From JAJYSO01 sp964451785 (GTDB lineage: Bacteria; Bacteroidota; Bacteroidia; Flavobacteriales; Flavobacteriaceae), in NCBI GenBank assembly GCA_964451785.1, contig CAYVJG010000001.1, positions 123,603 through 187,602 on the forward strand: 64,000 nucleotides of DNA, in the 5' to 3' direction. Under the pieces are notes generated by a model. It saw nothing but the letters and a program-made list of their open reading frames with translations. It was not told where the DNA came from and ran no database searches. Each line of letters opens with the position of its first letter. Position 1 is the first letter of the stretch. The position numbers and the translations under genes were made by a program. Of the stretch, positions 43,702-52,486 are shown piece after piece.

Positions 43702-44412
43702 TTACTGTTGTGTGTAATAATTGTAATCGGCAATAACTTGTGTGATAAAGCTAGAAGGTTGTTCGTTTAAGTCTATTTGCATCACTGAGGCTGCCTTTTG
43801 GGCTAAATCATAAATTATTTGTTGTTGATGTTGACGTTGAGCCTTTTGAAAAAGCGTTTTTATATCTTGTATGTCACGGTCAGAAAACAGCGTAACTTGT
43901 GGATAAGTAGGCTGATAATTTTCAGCGATATCTATTTGAAGTGTTTGCTGTAAGCTGATGTGTTGTTTTTCAGAAATCACCGTTGTTTGCGCGGCAATAT
44001 CGCCAAGACGCTGACCTTTATCATTAAACATGAAGGTGATTAGTGCGCAACCCCCTGAAGTCAGTGAGATATCAATAAGGCGTAAGAGCCAACGCAGTAA
44101 ATAATTAGAAAATCGGGCAGGACTCCCGTCTAAACGAACAACGCGGATTTTTAAAACTGCCTTTCCTATAGATTGTCCATTGTTAAAGGTTTCGAATATT
44201 AAGTGGTATAAGAATGGCGGTAGTCCAAAGACAAGCATTGTTGCCCAGGTTGAAAGTCCTAAGTTAGTGCTTATTACTATTAAAAATACAATGAGTTCGT
44301 AAACAGTAATCAGAAGCAAATCGACCAAAAGCGCTAAGATGCGATCGCCTAAAGTGGCAATATTTTGACCAATTTGAATATTTTGTGCGGTTTCAATTTG
44401 AAAATTATCCAT
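43702..44412 (-). CDS. RDD family membrane protein
   Basis: A 236-residue protein with the RDD domain (LGDRILALLVDLLLITVYEL) and about three to four membrane segments, then a cytoplasmic C-terminal tail. RDD genes often stand beside SpoIIM-type genes, as here in divergent orientation 37 bases apart; some RDD proteins act in ion transport. Function otherwise unknown. Confidence 0.87.
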   Translation of the reverse strand: MDNFQIETAQNIQIGQNIATLGDRILALLVDLLLITVYELIVFLIVISTNLGLSTWATMLVFGLPPFLYHLIFETFNNGQSIGKAVLKIRVVRLDGSPARFSNYLLRWLLRLIDISLTSGGCALITFMFNDKGQRLGDIAAQTTVISEKQHISLQQTLQIDIAENYQPTYPQVTLFSDRDIQDIKTLFQKAQRQHQQQIIYDLAQKAASVMQIDLNEQPSSFITQVIADYNYYTQQ

Positions 44413-44449
44413 TTAATCCGTTAATTTGAATACTGATTTACAATTTTTC

Positions 44450-45424
44450 ATGCGCGAAGCAGCTTTCATAAAACAAAATAAGGCTAAATGGACTAAATTT
44501 GAAAATGTTATTACTGATAATATTCAAATTTCTCCAGATGAGTTGTCACAATTGTATATGGAAGTGACTGAAGATTTGAGTTATGCACAGACATTTTATC
44601 CTGAAAGCAATACCTTGCGTTACCTCAATATGTTGTCAGCAAAAGCACATCGCCAATTGTATAAATCAAAAAAAGAATCTTCTTATAGGTTTATTCATTT
44701 TTTTACTAAGGAATTTCCCTTGTTTTTTTATCAATATCAAAAGCAACTGTTGTTATCCTTTTTAACTTTTTTGCTATTTAGTATTGTTGGTGCCTTTTCA
44801 GTGGCCCAACAAGATGGATTTGCGCGCGAGTTTATGGGGGATGCTTACATCGATATGACCCTTCACAATATACAAAAAGGCGATCCCATGGCGGTGTATA
44901 AGCAAACTAATGAGATGGATATGTTTTTAGGAATTACCATCAATAATGTCAAGGTAGCTTTGTATGCTTTTGTATTTGGTATATTTTTGGGCATTGGCAC
45001 CTTGTATATTTTGATGCGCAACGCCATTATGTTAGGCGTATTTCAATATTTTATGTATGACCAGGGCGTATTTTGGGATTCCGTGAGGACGATTTGGATT
45101 CACGGCACTATTGAGATTTCAGTGATTATCATTGCCGGCTGTGGGGGATTAGTATTGGGTAAAAGTTTACTTTTTCCAGGCACCTACACGCGCCTGCAAT
45201 CATTTGTTAAAGGCACAAAAGACGGCCTAAAAATCGTAATTAGTACAATTCCCTTTTTTGTTATTGCCGGGTTTCTTGAAGGTTTTGTGACACGACATAC
45301 AGAGATGCCTGATTGGTTAGCGCTATGTATCATTACAGCATCGTTAGCTTTAGTTTTATTTTACTATGTGTTTTACCCACATTATTTGCACAAAAAACAA
45401 CTTTTAAATGACACAAAATTCTAA
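44450..45424 (+). CDS. SpoIIM-domain membrane protein
   Basis: A 324-residue protein with a soluble N-terminal part and about six C-terminal membrane segments, matching the stage II sporulation protein M family that is widespread in non-spore-formers. ATG 44450 gives the family-like start MREAAFIKQNKAKW; a TTG at 44426 is the alternative. It is the first gene of a six-gene run with a MoxR ATPase and DUF58 protein. Confidence 0.85.
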   Translation: MREAAFIKQNKAKWTKFENVITDNIQISPDELSQLYMEVTEDLSYAQTFYPESNTLRYLNMLSAKAHRQLYKSKKESSYRFIHFFTKEFPLFFYQYQKQLLLSFLTFLLFSIVGAFSVAQQDGFAREFMGDAYIDMTLHNIQKGDPMAVYKQTNEMDMFLGITINNVKVALYAFVFGIFLGIGTLYILMRNAIMLGVFQYFMYDQGVFWDSVRTIWIHGTIEISVIIIAGCGGLVLGKSLLFPGTYTRLQSFVKGTKDGLKIVISTIPFFVIAGFLEGFVTRHTEMPDWLALCIITASLALVLFYYVFYPHYLHKKQLLNDTKF

Positions 45425-46316
45425 ATTAATCAACTTTAAACGCGAGCGTGATCTCGGTGAGGTTTTATCGGACACCTTTAAATTTATACGTTTAAATTAC
45501 AAGATTTTATTACAGGTATTTACACGGGTAGTTGGCCCTGTATTATTGCTTGCGGTACTCACTTTTGTCGGCTATAATTTTTTGATTGTCAAGCAAGGGT
45601 TTAGTATGACGAGTATTGTAGAAAATAGTCGACAAGTTGCTGAAGAATTAAATCACTTTGGATCAACTTTTTTTATTACATTTTTTCTGTTTTTAATGAC
45701 CTCTCTTTTGTTTTACGCTGTATTTTATGCCGCTTTTAACTACAGTGTAAAGTCATATATAGAAAACGATGGTCAAATTGATGTTCACGAAGTCTCTAGC
45801 TTAGTGCGTCAACATTGGGGTAGTTTTTTAGGGCTAGCTTTTATAGGCGGGTTATTTGTATTTATAGGTCTGTTCTTTTGTTTTATTCCTGGCATTTACT
45901 TGTCAGTACCTATGAGTTTGATTTTTTCAATAGCTGTTTTTGATGAGCTAGATACCGGAGGGTCTATTGCGCACAGTTTTAAGTTAATTCGCGGCAATTG
46001 GTGGATGAGCTTTTTTACGTTTTTTATTATGGGAATTATCTATTACCTCGCCTCATCGGTTTTTCAAATGCCGGCAACCATTTATGTTATTGTCAAAGGA
46101 TTTACAGGAGCGGGTTCAAATACAATGGCAGACATTGATTGGAATAATGCTTATGATTTAGTTTATATCGCTTTACTTGTAGTGGCTACTATAGGGCGAT
46201 TTTTGCTCTATAGCATCATGATAATCACCTCGATTTTTGTGTATTTTAGTCTTAATGAAAAGCTCAATCAAACCGGTGCTTACGAAACGATTAATAAATT
46301 AGGAGATAAAGAGTAA
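45408..46316 (+). CDS. Multi-pass membrane protein of the MoxR/DUF58 operon
   Basis: A 302-residue protein with about six hydrophobic helices and the SLVRQHWGSFLGLAF segment. I do not recognize a named domain with certainty; it resembles the membrane region of glycerophosphodiester phosphodiesterase-like proteins. The start overlaps the SpoIIM gene by 17 bases, so the two are co-translated. Confidence 0.8.
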   Translation: MTQNSKLINFKRERDLGEVLSDTFKFIRLNYKILLQVFTRVVGPVLLLAVLTFVGYNFLIVKQGFSMTSIVENSRQVAEELNHFGSTFFITFFLFLMTSLLFYAVFYAAFNYSVKSYIENDGQIDVHEVSSLVRQHWGSFLGLAFIGGLFVFIGLFFCFIPGIYLSVPMSLIFSIAVFDELDTGGSIAHSFKLIRGNWWMSFFTFFIMGIIYYLASSVFQMPATIYVIVKGFTGAGSNTMADIDWNNAYDLVYIALLVVATIGRFLLYSIMIITSIFVYFSLNEKLNQTGAYETINKLGDKE

Positions 46317-46317
46317 T

Positions 46318-47061
46318 ATGGGAGGTAAACGCTGGTTGTTCTGTAGCCTTTTGTTATTGTTATTTTGGCCTGTAATGGGGCAAGATAGCTTGCAGTATGA
46401 CCAGCGATCAGAGGTGTATCCTGTAAAGTTTGATACTGAAAAATTAAGCGATTATCAATCGGATCCTGCTTTTAACTATAAGCTCAATCAAACCGACTCT
46501 AACTGGGTGGCTGATTTTTGGAATTGGTTAAATTATTTGTGGAATTCCTTTTGGAAAAATTGGTTTGATGGGATTGAGCTCGGCTCATGGGTAGTGGTTG
46601 TCGTGCAAATTTTAAAGTATGTTTTTGTCGGGGGTGTTATCGCTTTAATCATATGGTTATTTATTCGCCTTAATCCGGGACGGGCATTTATAAAACCTAA
46701 CAGTCCTCCAGAAGTCTTACTGACAGAAGAGGCTGAGCTGATGCAGCGGCAAGATTTAGAGAAGCTTATTTCTGAAGCCTTAAAAACAGGAGATTATCGT
46801 TTGGCTATTCGCTATTCTTACTTGTTTATTTTACAACAATTACGCGAGCGAGAACTGATTAATTATCAAGTTGACAAAACTAATCAGGATTATCGAGTTG
46901 AACTTCAATCTACTGCCTTTGCCAGTGAGTTTAATCAAGCTTCTGGGTTGTACGATGTAATTTGGTATGGTGATTTTCATATTGAAGTTGCTCAATATAA
47001 GCAGGTTCAAAAAGCATTTCAACACTTACAAAACCGTCTAAATTCCTTGAAACATGAGTAG
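46318..47061 (+). CDS. DUF4129 domain-containing protein
   Basis: A 247-residue protein with a signal peptide, one transmembrane segment near residue 100 (VGGVIALIIWLFIRL) and a cytoplasmic C-terminal DUF4129-like domain (EAEL..RQDLEKLISEALKTGDYRLAIRYSYLFIL). The family is found with MoxR-DUF58 operons, as here. It begins one base after the upstream stop and overlaps the next gene. Confidence 0.85.
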   Translation: MGGKRWLFCSLLLLLFWPVMGQDSLQYDQRSEVYPVKFDTEKLSDYQSDPAFNYKLNQTDSNWVADFWNWLNYLWNSFWKNWFDGIELGSWVVVVVQILKYVFVGGVIALIIWLFIRLNPGRAFIKPNSPPEVLLTEEAELMQRQDLEKLISEALKTGDYRLAIRYSYLFILQQLRERELINYQVDKTNQDYRVELQSTAFASEFNQASGLYDVIWYGDFHIEVAQYKQVQKAFQHLQNRLNSLKHE

Positions 47062-48268
47062 ACGGTTAAAACTAATGATAGGCTTTGGGGTTTTGCTGTT
47101 TGGATTGGTTATTTATTTGCAATCCATCCAAAAAGACAAGGTTGATTGGACGCCTAGTTTTTCAATACAGGACAAAATTCCTATGGGAACTTACGTTTTT
47201 TACCACAGCCTTGAGCAGGTGGTCGAACAGTTCCATTTAGTAAAAGAAACGCCTTTTGAATTTTTTGCCGATACTACCAAAACCAATCAGGTTTACATGG
47301 CTGTTCACCGAGAATTTCCAAGTAACAGATCGGCTCAAGATGCCTTGTTAAATTGGGTTTCGGTGGGCAATACGGCTTTTATTTCAGCTTCTTTTTCGCC
47401 CTTGTTTAATTCAGATTCGTTAGGGCTATCTCGGCGTTTTAAGCGCTTGCGCAATAAAGTGTACACTTATCCCGCTTACAACTTGGTAAATCCTGCTTTA
47501 AAAGCAAATCAGAGTTGGGTGTTTGACCATCCGTGGAAATTGAGCTTTTTTTCAAAGCTAGATACTTTGCGCTACCGCGTTTTAGGAGTCGGTCAAATCA
47601 AAACTGATTCGTCTAAAACAGGACAAAAGGAAGTTAACTTTATCGAAATTCCTTATGGCAAAGGAAAGTTGTTGTTGCATACGTCGCCTGAAGTATTTAG
47701 CAATTATTTTATGTTGACTCATCAAAATTACCGCTATGCCGAAGCTGCATTGAGTTATATCAATACGAGTCAACCTGTGTATTACGATGTGTATTACGAC
47801 CCGGAATATCAGGATTATCACAGTTCTCCTTTATATGTTCTATTAGACAATACCTATTTAAAATGGGGCTATTACTTTTTGTTGATAGGAGCCGTTTTAT
47901 TTGTTGTTTTTGAAGGGAAACGTCGTCAAAAGTCAATAGAAGTCATTCCGCCTATTCGCAATAAATCCTATGATTATGTACGTACTATTTCAGGATTGTA
48001 CCTGCAAAAAAAGGACCACACAGCAATTGCTCATAAAGTAATAGCTCAATTTATTGCAGAGCTACAGCAGAGTTGGCATATGGAGATAAAAATAATTGAC
48101 GATAAGCTAATAAACAGATTAACGGAGTTAACCCATTATTCGGCAGAAGATATTCGTAAGTTGTTTAATGAAATAAACCGCTTACAAAATAAAACGATCA
48201 TTACTAAGAAGGAATTACTTCGCCTCAATGCGCTAATAACAAATTTTAAACACTACAACCATGACTGA
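47054..48268 (+). CDS. DUF4350 domain-containing protein
   Basis: A 404-residue protein with an N-terminal membrane segment, an extracytoplasmic DUF4350 domain (MGTYVFYHSLEQV and the HTSPEVFSNYFML block), a second membrane helix near residue 275, and a C-terminal cytoplasmic tail. It resembles the proteins that accompany MoxR/DUF58 systems. Its role is unknown. It overlaps both neighbours by eight bases, arguing for tight co-expression. Confidence 0.85.
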   Translation: MSRRLKLMIGFGVLLFGLVIYLQSIQKDKVDWTPSFSIQDKIPMGTYVFYHSLEQVVEQFHLVKETPFEFFADTTKTNQVYMAVHREFPSNRSAQDALLNWVSVGNTAFISASFSPLFNSDSLGLSRRFKRLRNKVYTYPAYNLVNPALKANQSWVFDHPWKLSFFSKLDTLRYRVLGVGQIKTDSSKTGQKEVNFIEIPYGKGKLLLHTSPEVFSNYFMLTHQNYRYAEAALSYINTSQPVYYDVYYDPEYQDYHSSPLYVLLDNTYLKWGYYFLLIGAVLFVVFEGKRRQKSIEVIPPIRNKSYDYVRTISGLYLQKKDHTAIAHKVIAQFIAELQQSWHMEIKIIDDKLINRLTELTHYSAEDIRKLFNEINRLQNKTIITKKELLRLNALITNFKHYNHD

Positions 48269-49268
48269 TATTCAGCCCCAAAATACAGAAGACGAGGATT
48301 TAAATTTTTCATCACGACTTCCTTTGACCGATTTAAAGCAAGCTGTAGAGCAGATAAAAGCAGAGCTAACCAAAATCATAATAGGGCAGGAGGCTTTTAT
48401 TGATTTACTCATTGTGGCTTTATTAGCCGATGGTCATGTTTTAATAGAAGGCGTTCCCGGCATTGCAAAAACTATGACAGCCAAGCTATTTGCTAAAACA
48501 GTGCACACTGATTTTAATCGCCTACAATTTACGCCTGATTTAATGCCAAGTGATGTGTTGGGAACCTCTATTCTCAATGCTAAACAATCTGATTTTGAAT
48601 TTAAAAAAGGGCCTATTTTTTCAAATATTGTTTTGATAGACGAAATCAATCGGGCGCCAGCTAAAACACAATCGGCGTTGTTTGAAGTTATGGAAGAGCG
48701 TCAAATTACAATAGACGGCAATTGCTATCAGCTTGAGCAGCCTTTTATGGTGTTAGCTACGCAAAACCCTATTGAACAAGAAGGAACTTATGCTTTACCT
48801 GAAGCTCAACTCGATCGATTTTTATTTAAAATTAATATCACTTATCCCAACTTAGAGGACGAGGTTAAAATATTAACCACACACCATCAACGCAAAACGA
48901 CTTCGCCACTAACACTGATCAAGTCTGTTTTAACTGCCGATCGCATAAAGGTGTTTAAGCAACAGATAGCAGAACTAGTTATCGAAGAAAAAATAATTCG
49001 TTATATTGCTGAAATTGTCACTAAAACACGCAATCATCCACACTTGTTTTTAGGAGCTTCCCCGCGTGCTTCATTGAGTATTATGCAGGCTGCAAAAGCG
49101 TTTGCGGCTATAGATGGCCGCGATTTTGTGTTGCCTGAAGATGTCAAGAAAACCTTGGTCCCCACTTTGCAACACCGCATTATTTTGACACCTGAGCGCG
49201 AAATGGAAGGAGTAAAACCTGAAGATGTTATTGAAATGATTACTAAATCTGTTGAAATTCCACGTTGA
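48261..49268 (+). CDS. MoxR family AAA+ ATPase
   Basis: A 335-residue ATPase. Walker A reads GVPGIAKT, Walker B IVLIDEINRAPAKTQSAL, and the ATQNPIEQEGTY sensor block is canonical. MoxR proteins act as chaperones for partner complexes, often with a DUF58 or von Willebrand-type protein, which is the next gene. The gene ends two bases before the GTG chosen for that partner. Confidence 0.95.
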   Translation: MTDIQPQNTEDEDLNFSSRLPLTDLKQAVEQIKAELTKIIIGQEAFIDLLIVALLADGHVLIEGVPGIAKTMTAKLFAKTVHTDFNRLQFTPDLMPSDVLGTSILNAKQSDFEFKKGPIFSNIVLIDEINRAPAKTQSALFEVMEERQITIDGNCYQLEQPFMVLATQNPIEQEGTYALPEAQLDRFLFKINITYPNLEDEVKILTTHHQRKTTSPLTLIKSVLTADRIKVFKQQIAELVIEEKIIRYIAEIVTKTRNHPHLFLGASPRASLSIMQAAKAFAAIDGRDFVLPEDVKKTLVPTLQHRIILTPEREMEGVKPEDVIEMITKSVEIPR

Positions 49269-49269
49269 G

Positions 49270-50601
49270 GTGATACCATTTTTAAAAGCTCTATATCTCA
49301 CTAAACGCTTCTTTTACGGCATAGCCGTAATAGCAGTGTTGTTTTTAATTTCCTATTGGTGGCATCCGTTGTATGCTATAACTTGGGGCATTGTCAGTTT
49401 GGGGATACTGTGTGTGTTAGGAGATGTAGCGGCTATTTTTAGTGGTCAATTATTTCGAGCCAAACGCGTATTGCCCGATAAATTTTCAAATAGCGATTTT
49501 AATACAGTCATTTTAAAGTTGCACAATAATTACTCCTGGAAAATGCATGTGCAAATTATTGATGAATTGCCGATGCAATTTCAGAAGCGCGATTTTTTAT
49601 TGAATACACAAATTAACCCCAAAGATAAAAGTCAATTAGACTATGCCTTGCGTCCCGTTGAACGCGGTGAATATGTCTTTGGCCGATTAAATTGTTACCT
49701 CTCCACAAAATTAGGCTTAGTACAACGGCGTTATCAATTTCAAGATCAGCAGCTGGTTAAGGTGTATCCTTCATTTATACAAATGCGGAAATATGATTTT
49801 CTAGCCCTATCTAATCGCTTGTCAGGTATAGGGTTTAAAAAAGTGAGACGCTTGGGACACACGATGGAGTTTGAGCAAATAAAAACCTATGTGCGTGGGG
49901 ATGATGTGCGTACGGTCAATTGGAAAGCTACAGCAAAACACGCCCGATTGATGGTAAACCAATATCAAGACGAAAAGGCTCAGCCTATATACAGTATTAT
50001 CAACACAGGACGTGTGATGAAAATGCCTTTTGAAGGGGTGAAATTATTAGACTATGCTATCAACAGTAGTCTCGCTTTCTCAAATATAGCCTTAAAGAAA
50101 CAGGATAAAGTAGGGGTGCTGACTTATGCACACAAGATAGGAACGTTTTTACCTGCACAAAGAAAAAATAGACACTTAACGCGTATTCTAGAAACCCTTT
50201 ATAACATTAATACCTCTTTTTTAGATTCTGATTCAAGAATTTTGTACGCTCAAATAAAACGGCAGATCACTCAGCGTAGTTTACTGTTTTTATACACCAA
50301 TTTTGAACATATAGCAGCTGTTGATCGGCAGTTACCTTACTTAAAAGCCATCGCCAAACAGCATCTTTTAGTAGTGGTATTTTTTGAAAATACAGAATTA
50401 AAGGCATTAGTTGAGCAACCTGTTGATAACCTAAGTGCAATTTATGACCAAACTATAGCACGGCAATTTAAAGCTGATAAACAGCAGATATTGCTGAAAC
50501 TGAGGCAAAACGGTTTACAAGCCATCCTAACTACACCACAAAATTTGACGGTTAATACCATCAATAAATACCTCGAATTAAAATCACGTGGATTACTGTA
50601 A
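49270..50601 (+). CDS. DUF58 domain-containing protein
   Basis: A protein of about 443 residues with two membrane helices near the N-terminus and a central DUF58 domain (EFEQIKTYVRGDDVRTVNWKATAKHARL). The usual partner is the MoxR ATPase encoded just before it. No ATG is available near the start: GTG 49270 lies directly after the MoxR stop and gives MIPFLKALYLTKRFFYG; TTG 49252 is the alternative and overlaps MoxR by 17 bases. It is the last gene of the operon. Confidence 0.9.
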   Translation: MIPFLKALYLTKRFFYGIAVIAVLFLISYWWHPLYAITWGIVSLGILCVLGDVAAIFSGQLFRAKRVLPDKFSNSDFNTVILKLHNNYSWKMHVQIIDELPMQFQKRDFLLNTQINPKDKSQLDYALRPVERGEYVFGRLNCYLSTKLGLVQRRYQFQDQQLVKVYPSFIQMRKYDFLALSNRLSGIGFKKVRRLGHTMEFEQIKTYVRGDDVRTVNWKATAKHARLMVNQYQDEKAQPIYSIINTGRVMKMPFEGVKLLDYAINSSLAFSNIALKKQDKVGVLTYAHKIGTFLPAQRKNRHLTRILETLYNINTSFLDSDSRILYAQIKRQITQRSLLFLYTNFEHIAAVDRQLPYLKAIAKQHLLVVVFFENTELKALVEQPVDNLSAIYDQTIARQFKADKQQILLKLRQNGLQAILTTPQNLTVNTINKYLELKSRGLL

Positions 50602-50641
50602 AAAAAATGGAATCACAAATTGTTTAATTCATCGGTATTAC

Positions 50642-50649
50642 TATATTTG
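50642..50649 (+). promoter_or_regulatory. Promoter for tRNA-Arg
   Basis: TATATTTG, with a TTG at 50620-50622 and the standard 19-base spacing, making a full Bacteroidota promoter. It lies 17 bases before the tRNA 5' end. Confidence 0.7.
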
Positions 50650-50665
50650 CAGCGTTCAAAAAACT

Positions 50666-50739
50666 GGTCGCGTAGCTCAGCTGGATAGAGCATCTGCCTT
50701 CTAAGCAGACGGTCACAGGTTCGAATCCTGTCGCGATCA
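50666..50739 (+). tRNA. tRNA-Arg (anticodon TCT)
   Basis: A 74-base cloverleaf with acceptor arms GGTCGCG and CGCGATC (one G-U pair), D-arm GCTCAGCTGGATAGAGC, anticodon loop CTTCTAA on the TCTGC/GCAGA stem, and T-arm ACAGGTTCGAATCCTGT. The anticodon TCT reads AGA/AGG. The CCA is not encoded. Confidence 0.96.
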
Positions 50740-50751
50740 CAACTTTGTAAG

Positions 50752-50785
50752 ACGGTTATGCTCTTGGAGTATAACCGTTTTTTTT
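50752..50785 (+). terminator. Terminator after tRNA-Arg
   Basis: Arms ACGGTTAT and ATAACCGT, extended by CTC/GAG, followed by eight T. Confidence 0.8.
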
Positions 50786-50802
50786 ATAGTTACATTTTTT
50801 TC

Positions 50803-50839
50803 AAAAAAGAAAGCCGATTCCTCAGTAGTGAATCGGCTT
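50803..50839 (-). terminator. Terminator after the NADH dehydrogenase gene
   Basis: Perfect 10-bp arms AAGCCGATTC and GAATCGGCTT, with T-rich sequence on the minus strand. Confidence 0.8.
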
Positions 50840-50864
50840 AGAATTGTAAGTGTAAAATTTGAGC

Positions 50865-52175
50865 TTAGTCTTTGTCTTCTAAGGCTACACGATTAATTTT
50901 AAACGGTCTGATGATTAGTCGGCTGGCGCGATCGTAATTGATGTAGCGATACATCCAACTTAAAAAGGTGCCCACGCGATTGCGGAACCCGATGAGGTAA
51001 TACAGGTGTACAAACATCCAAACAAACCAAGCAAAGAAGCCTGAAAAGTGATATTTTTTTAAATCGACAACTGCTTTATTTCTACCAATGGTCGCCATAG
51101 AGCCTTTGTCAAAATAAGAAAAGGGCTTTAAAGGTTCATTAGTGCTTAAACGAACAAGATTTTTAGATAATAACAAGCCTTGTTGAATAGCGGGTTGCGC
51201 CATCATAGGATGCCCTTTTGGATATTTGTCAGTTTGCATTAAGGCAATGTCACCAATAGCAAAGATGTTTTCATGGCCTTCTACTTGGTTATATGTGTTG
51301 ACTTTATATCTATTAGCGCGATCTACTAAAGCCCCTTCAAGACCTTTAATAGCGGCGCCGGTTACTCCAGCTGTCCACACAAAAGATTCCGTTTCGAAGG
51401 TTTGCCCGTCGTTAGTAGTGACGGTATAGCCATCATAAGATTGGACTAAAGCACCCAGATGTAACTCGACCCCTAATTTTTCAAGTGATTTTTGGGCATT
51501 TTTAGAAGCTTTAGCGCTCATGGCTGCCAGTACTTCTTTTTGGCCTTCAATCAGATGAATATGAATTTCAGAAGGATCAATGTCAATATAATCTCTAGGA
51601 ACAACATTTTTTCTAATTTCAGCTAAGGCGCCACTGAGTTCTACGCCTGTTGGTCCTCCACCAGCTATGACAAAGTTGAGTAAAGCACTGCGCTTTTTAG
51701 GATCTTTAGTGATCGTAGCTTGCTCAAAATTTTCCAAGATTAAGCTGCGAATATTTACAGCCTGAGGAACGGTTTTCATGCGCATGGCATTGGCTTCAAT
51801 TTGTTTGTTGCCAAAGAAATTGGTTTTTGAACCCGTAGCAATAACGAGATAATCGTAAGAAATCTCGCCTATATTAAGGATAACCTTCTGATTTGACGGG
51901 TCAATTTCAGTAACATCACCCATCCTAAAATAGGCCTTATCAGTGCGTTTTTTTATGGTCTTACGCAATGGATAAGCAATCGCACCAGCATCTAATCCCG
52001 CACTAGAAACTTGGTAGAGCAGTGGCTGAAAAGTATGATAATTACGCTTATCAATGATGACGACTTGAAATTTTTGGGTATATACGAGTTTTTGAAGTAA
52101 TTTTAATCCTCCAAATCCGCCGCCAATAATTACGACTCTTGGTAGTGTTGACTCAGGAACATTTAAGGTGCGCAT
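50865..52175 (-). CDS. Type II NADH:quinone oxidoreductase
   Basis: A 436-residue non-proton-pumping NADH dehydrogenase. The FAD site is VVIIGGGFGGLKL, the NADH site NFVIAGGGPTGVELSG, and IFAIGDIALM closes the FAD fold. The C-terminal amphipathic region (FVWMFVHLYYLIGFRNRVG) anchors it to the membrane. The start at 52175 (MRTLNVPEST) was chosen over the longer frame from 52205. It passes electrons from NADH to menaquinone. Confidence 0.92.
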   Translation of the reverse strand: MRTLNVPESTLPRVVIIGGGFGGLKLLQKLVYTQKFQVVIIDKRNYHTFQPLLYQVSSAGLDAGAIAYPLRKTIKKRTDKAYFRMGDVTEIDPSNQKVILNIGEISYDYLVIATGSKTNFFGNKQIEANAMRMKTVPQAVNIRSLILENFEQATITKDPKKRSALLNFVIAGGGPTGVELSGALAEIRKNVVPRDYIDIDPSEIHIHLIEGQKEVLAAMSAKASKNAQKSLEKLGVELHLGALVQSYDGYTVTTNDGQTFETESFVWTAGVTGAAIKGLEGALVDRANRYKVNTYNQVEGHENIFAIGDIALMQTDKYPKGHPMMAQPAIQQGLLLSKNLVRLSTNEPLKPFSYFDKGSMATIGRNKAVVDLKKYHFSGFFAWFVWMFVHLYYLIGFRNRVGTFLSWMYRYINYDRASRLIIRPFKINRVALEDKD

Positions 52176-52451
52176 ATCACTATTTTTAAGCAAAGTTAAA
52201 AACAATAATTATACTTTGCTTGTTTATTCTTATTAAAAATCATGTTTTTTAGGCAGAGATGTTTGCAAGTTTAAAATAATGATAATCAATTTATTAATAC
52301 CTTGTGAAATATTAAAAAATACAACTTAAGTTGAATTATATATTGAATGATTTAAAAATTAAGTGGGCTAGAAGTTGAAATTGAGATTGTGCGCGTAAAA
52401 AAAATGAAGAATCCATGCAGAAGATAAGCTTTTAAACACGTAAAAATATGA

Positions 52452-52459
52452 TATATTTG
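52452..52459 (+). promoter_or_regulatory. -7 promoter element for pheT
   Basis: TATATTTG, an exact TAnnTTTG match, 27 bases before the pheT ATG. Confidence 0.55.
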
Positions 52460-52486
52460 TGGCCATATAATATGTAGCAATACTTT

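Noticed and set aside
44450..45424. Evidence for sporulation from the SpoIIM-family gene
   Set aside because: SpoIIM-domain proteins are common in non-spore-formers, and no other sporulation gene is present.
52243..52276. Possible Phe leader peptide before pheT (MFF...)
   Set aside because: Only two Phe codons, no terminator hairpin after it, and the promoter of pheT lies downstream of it.
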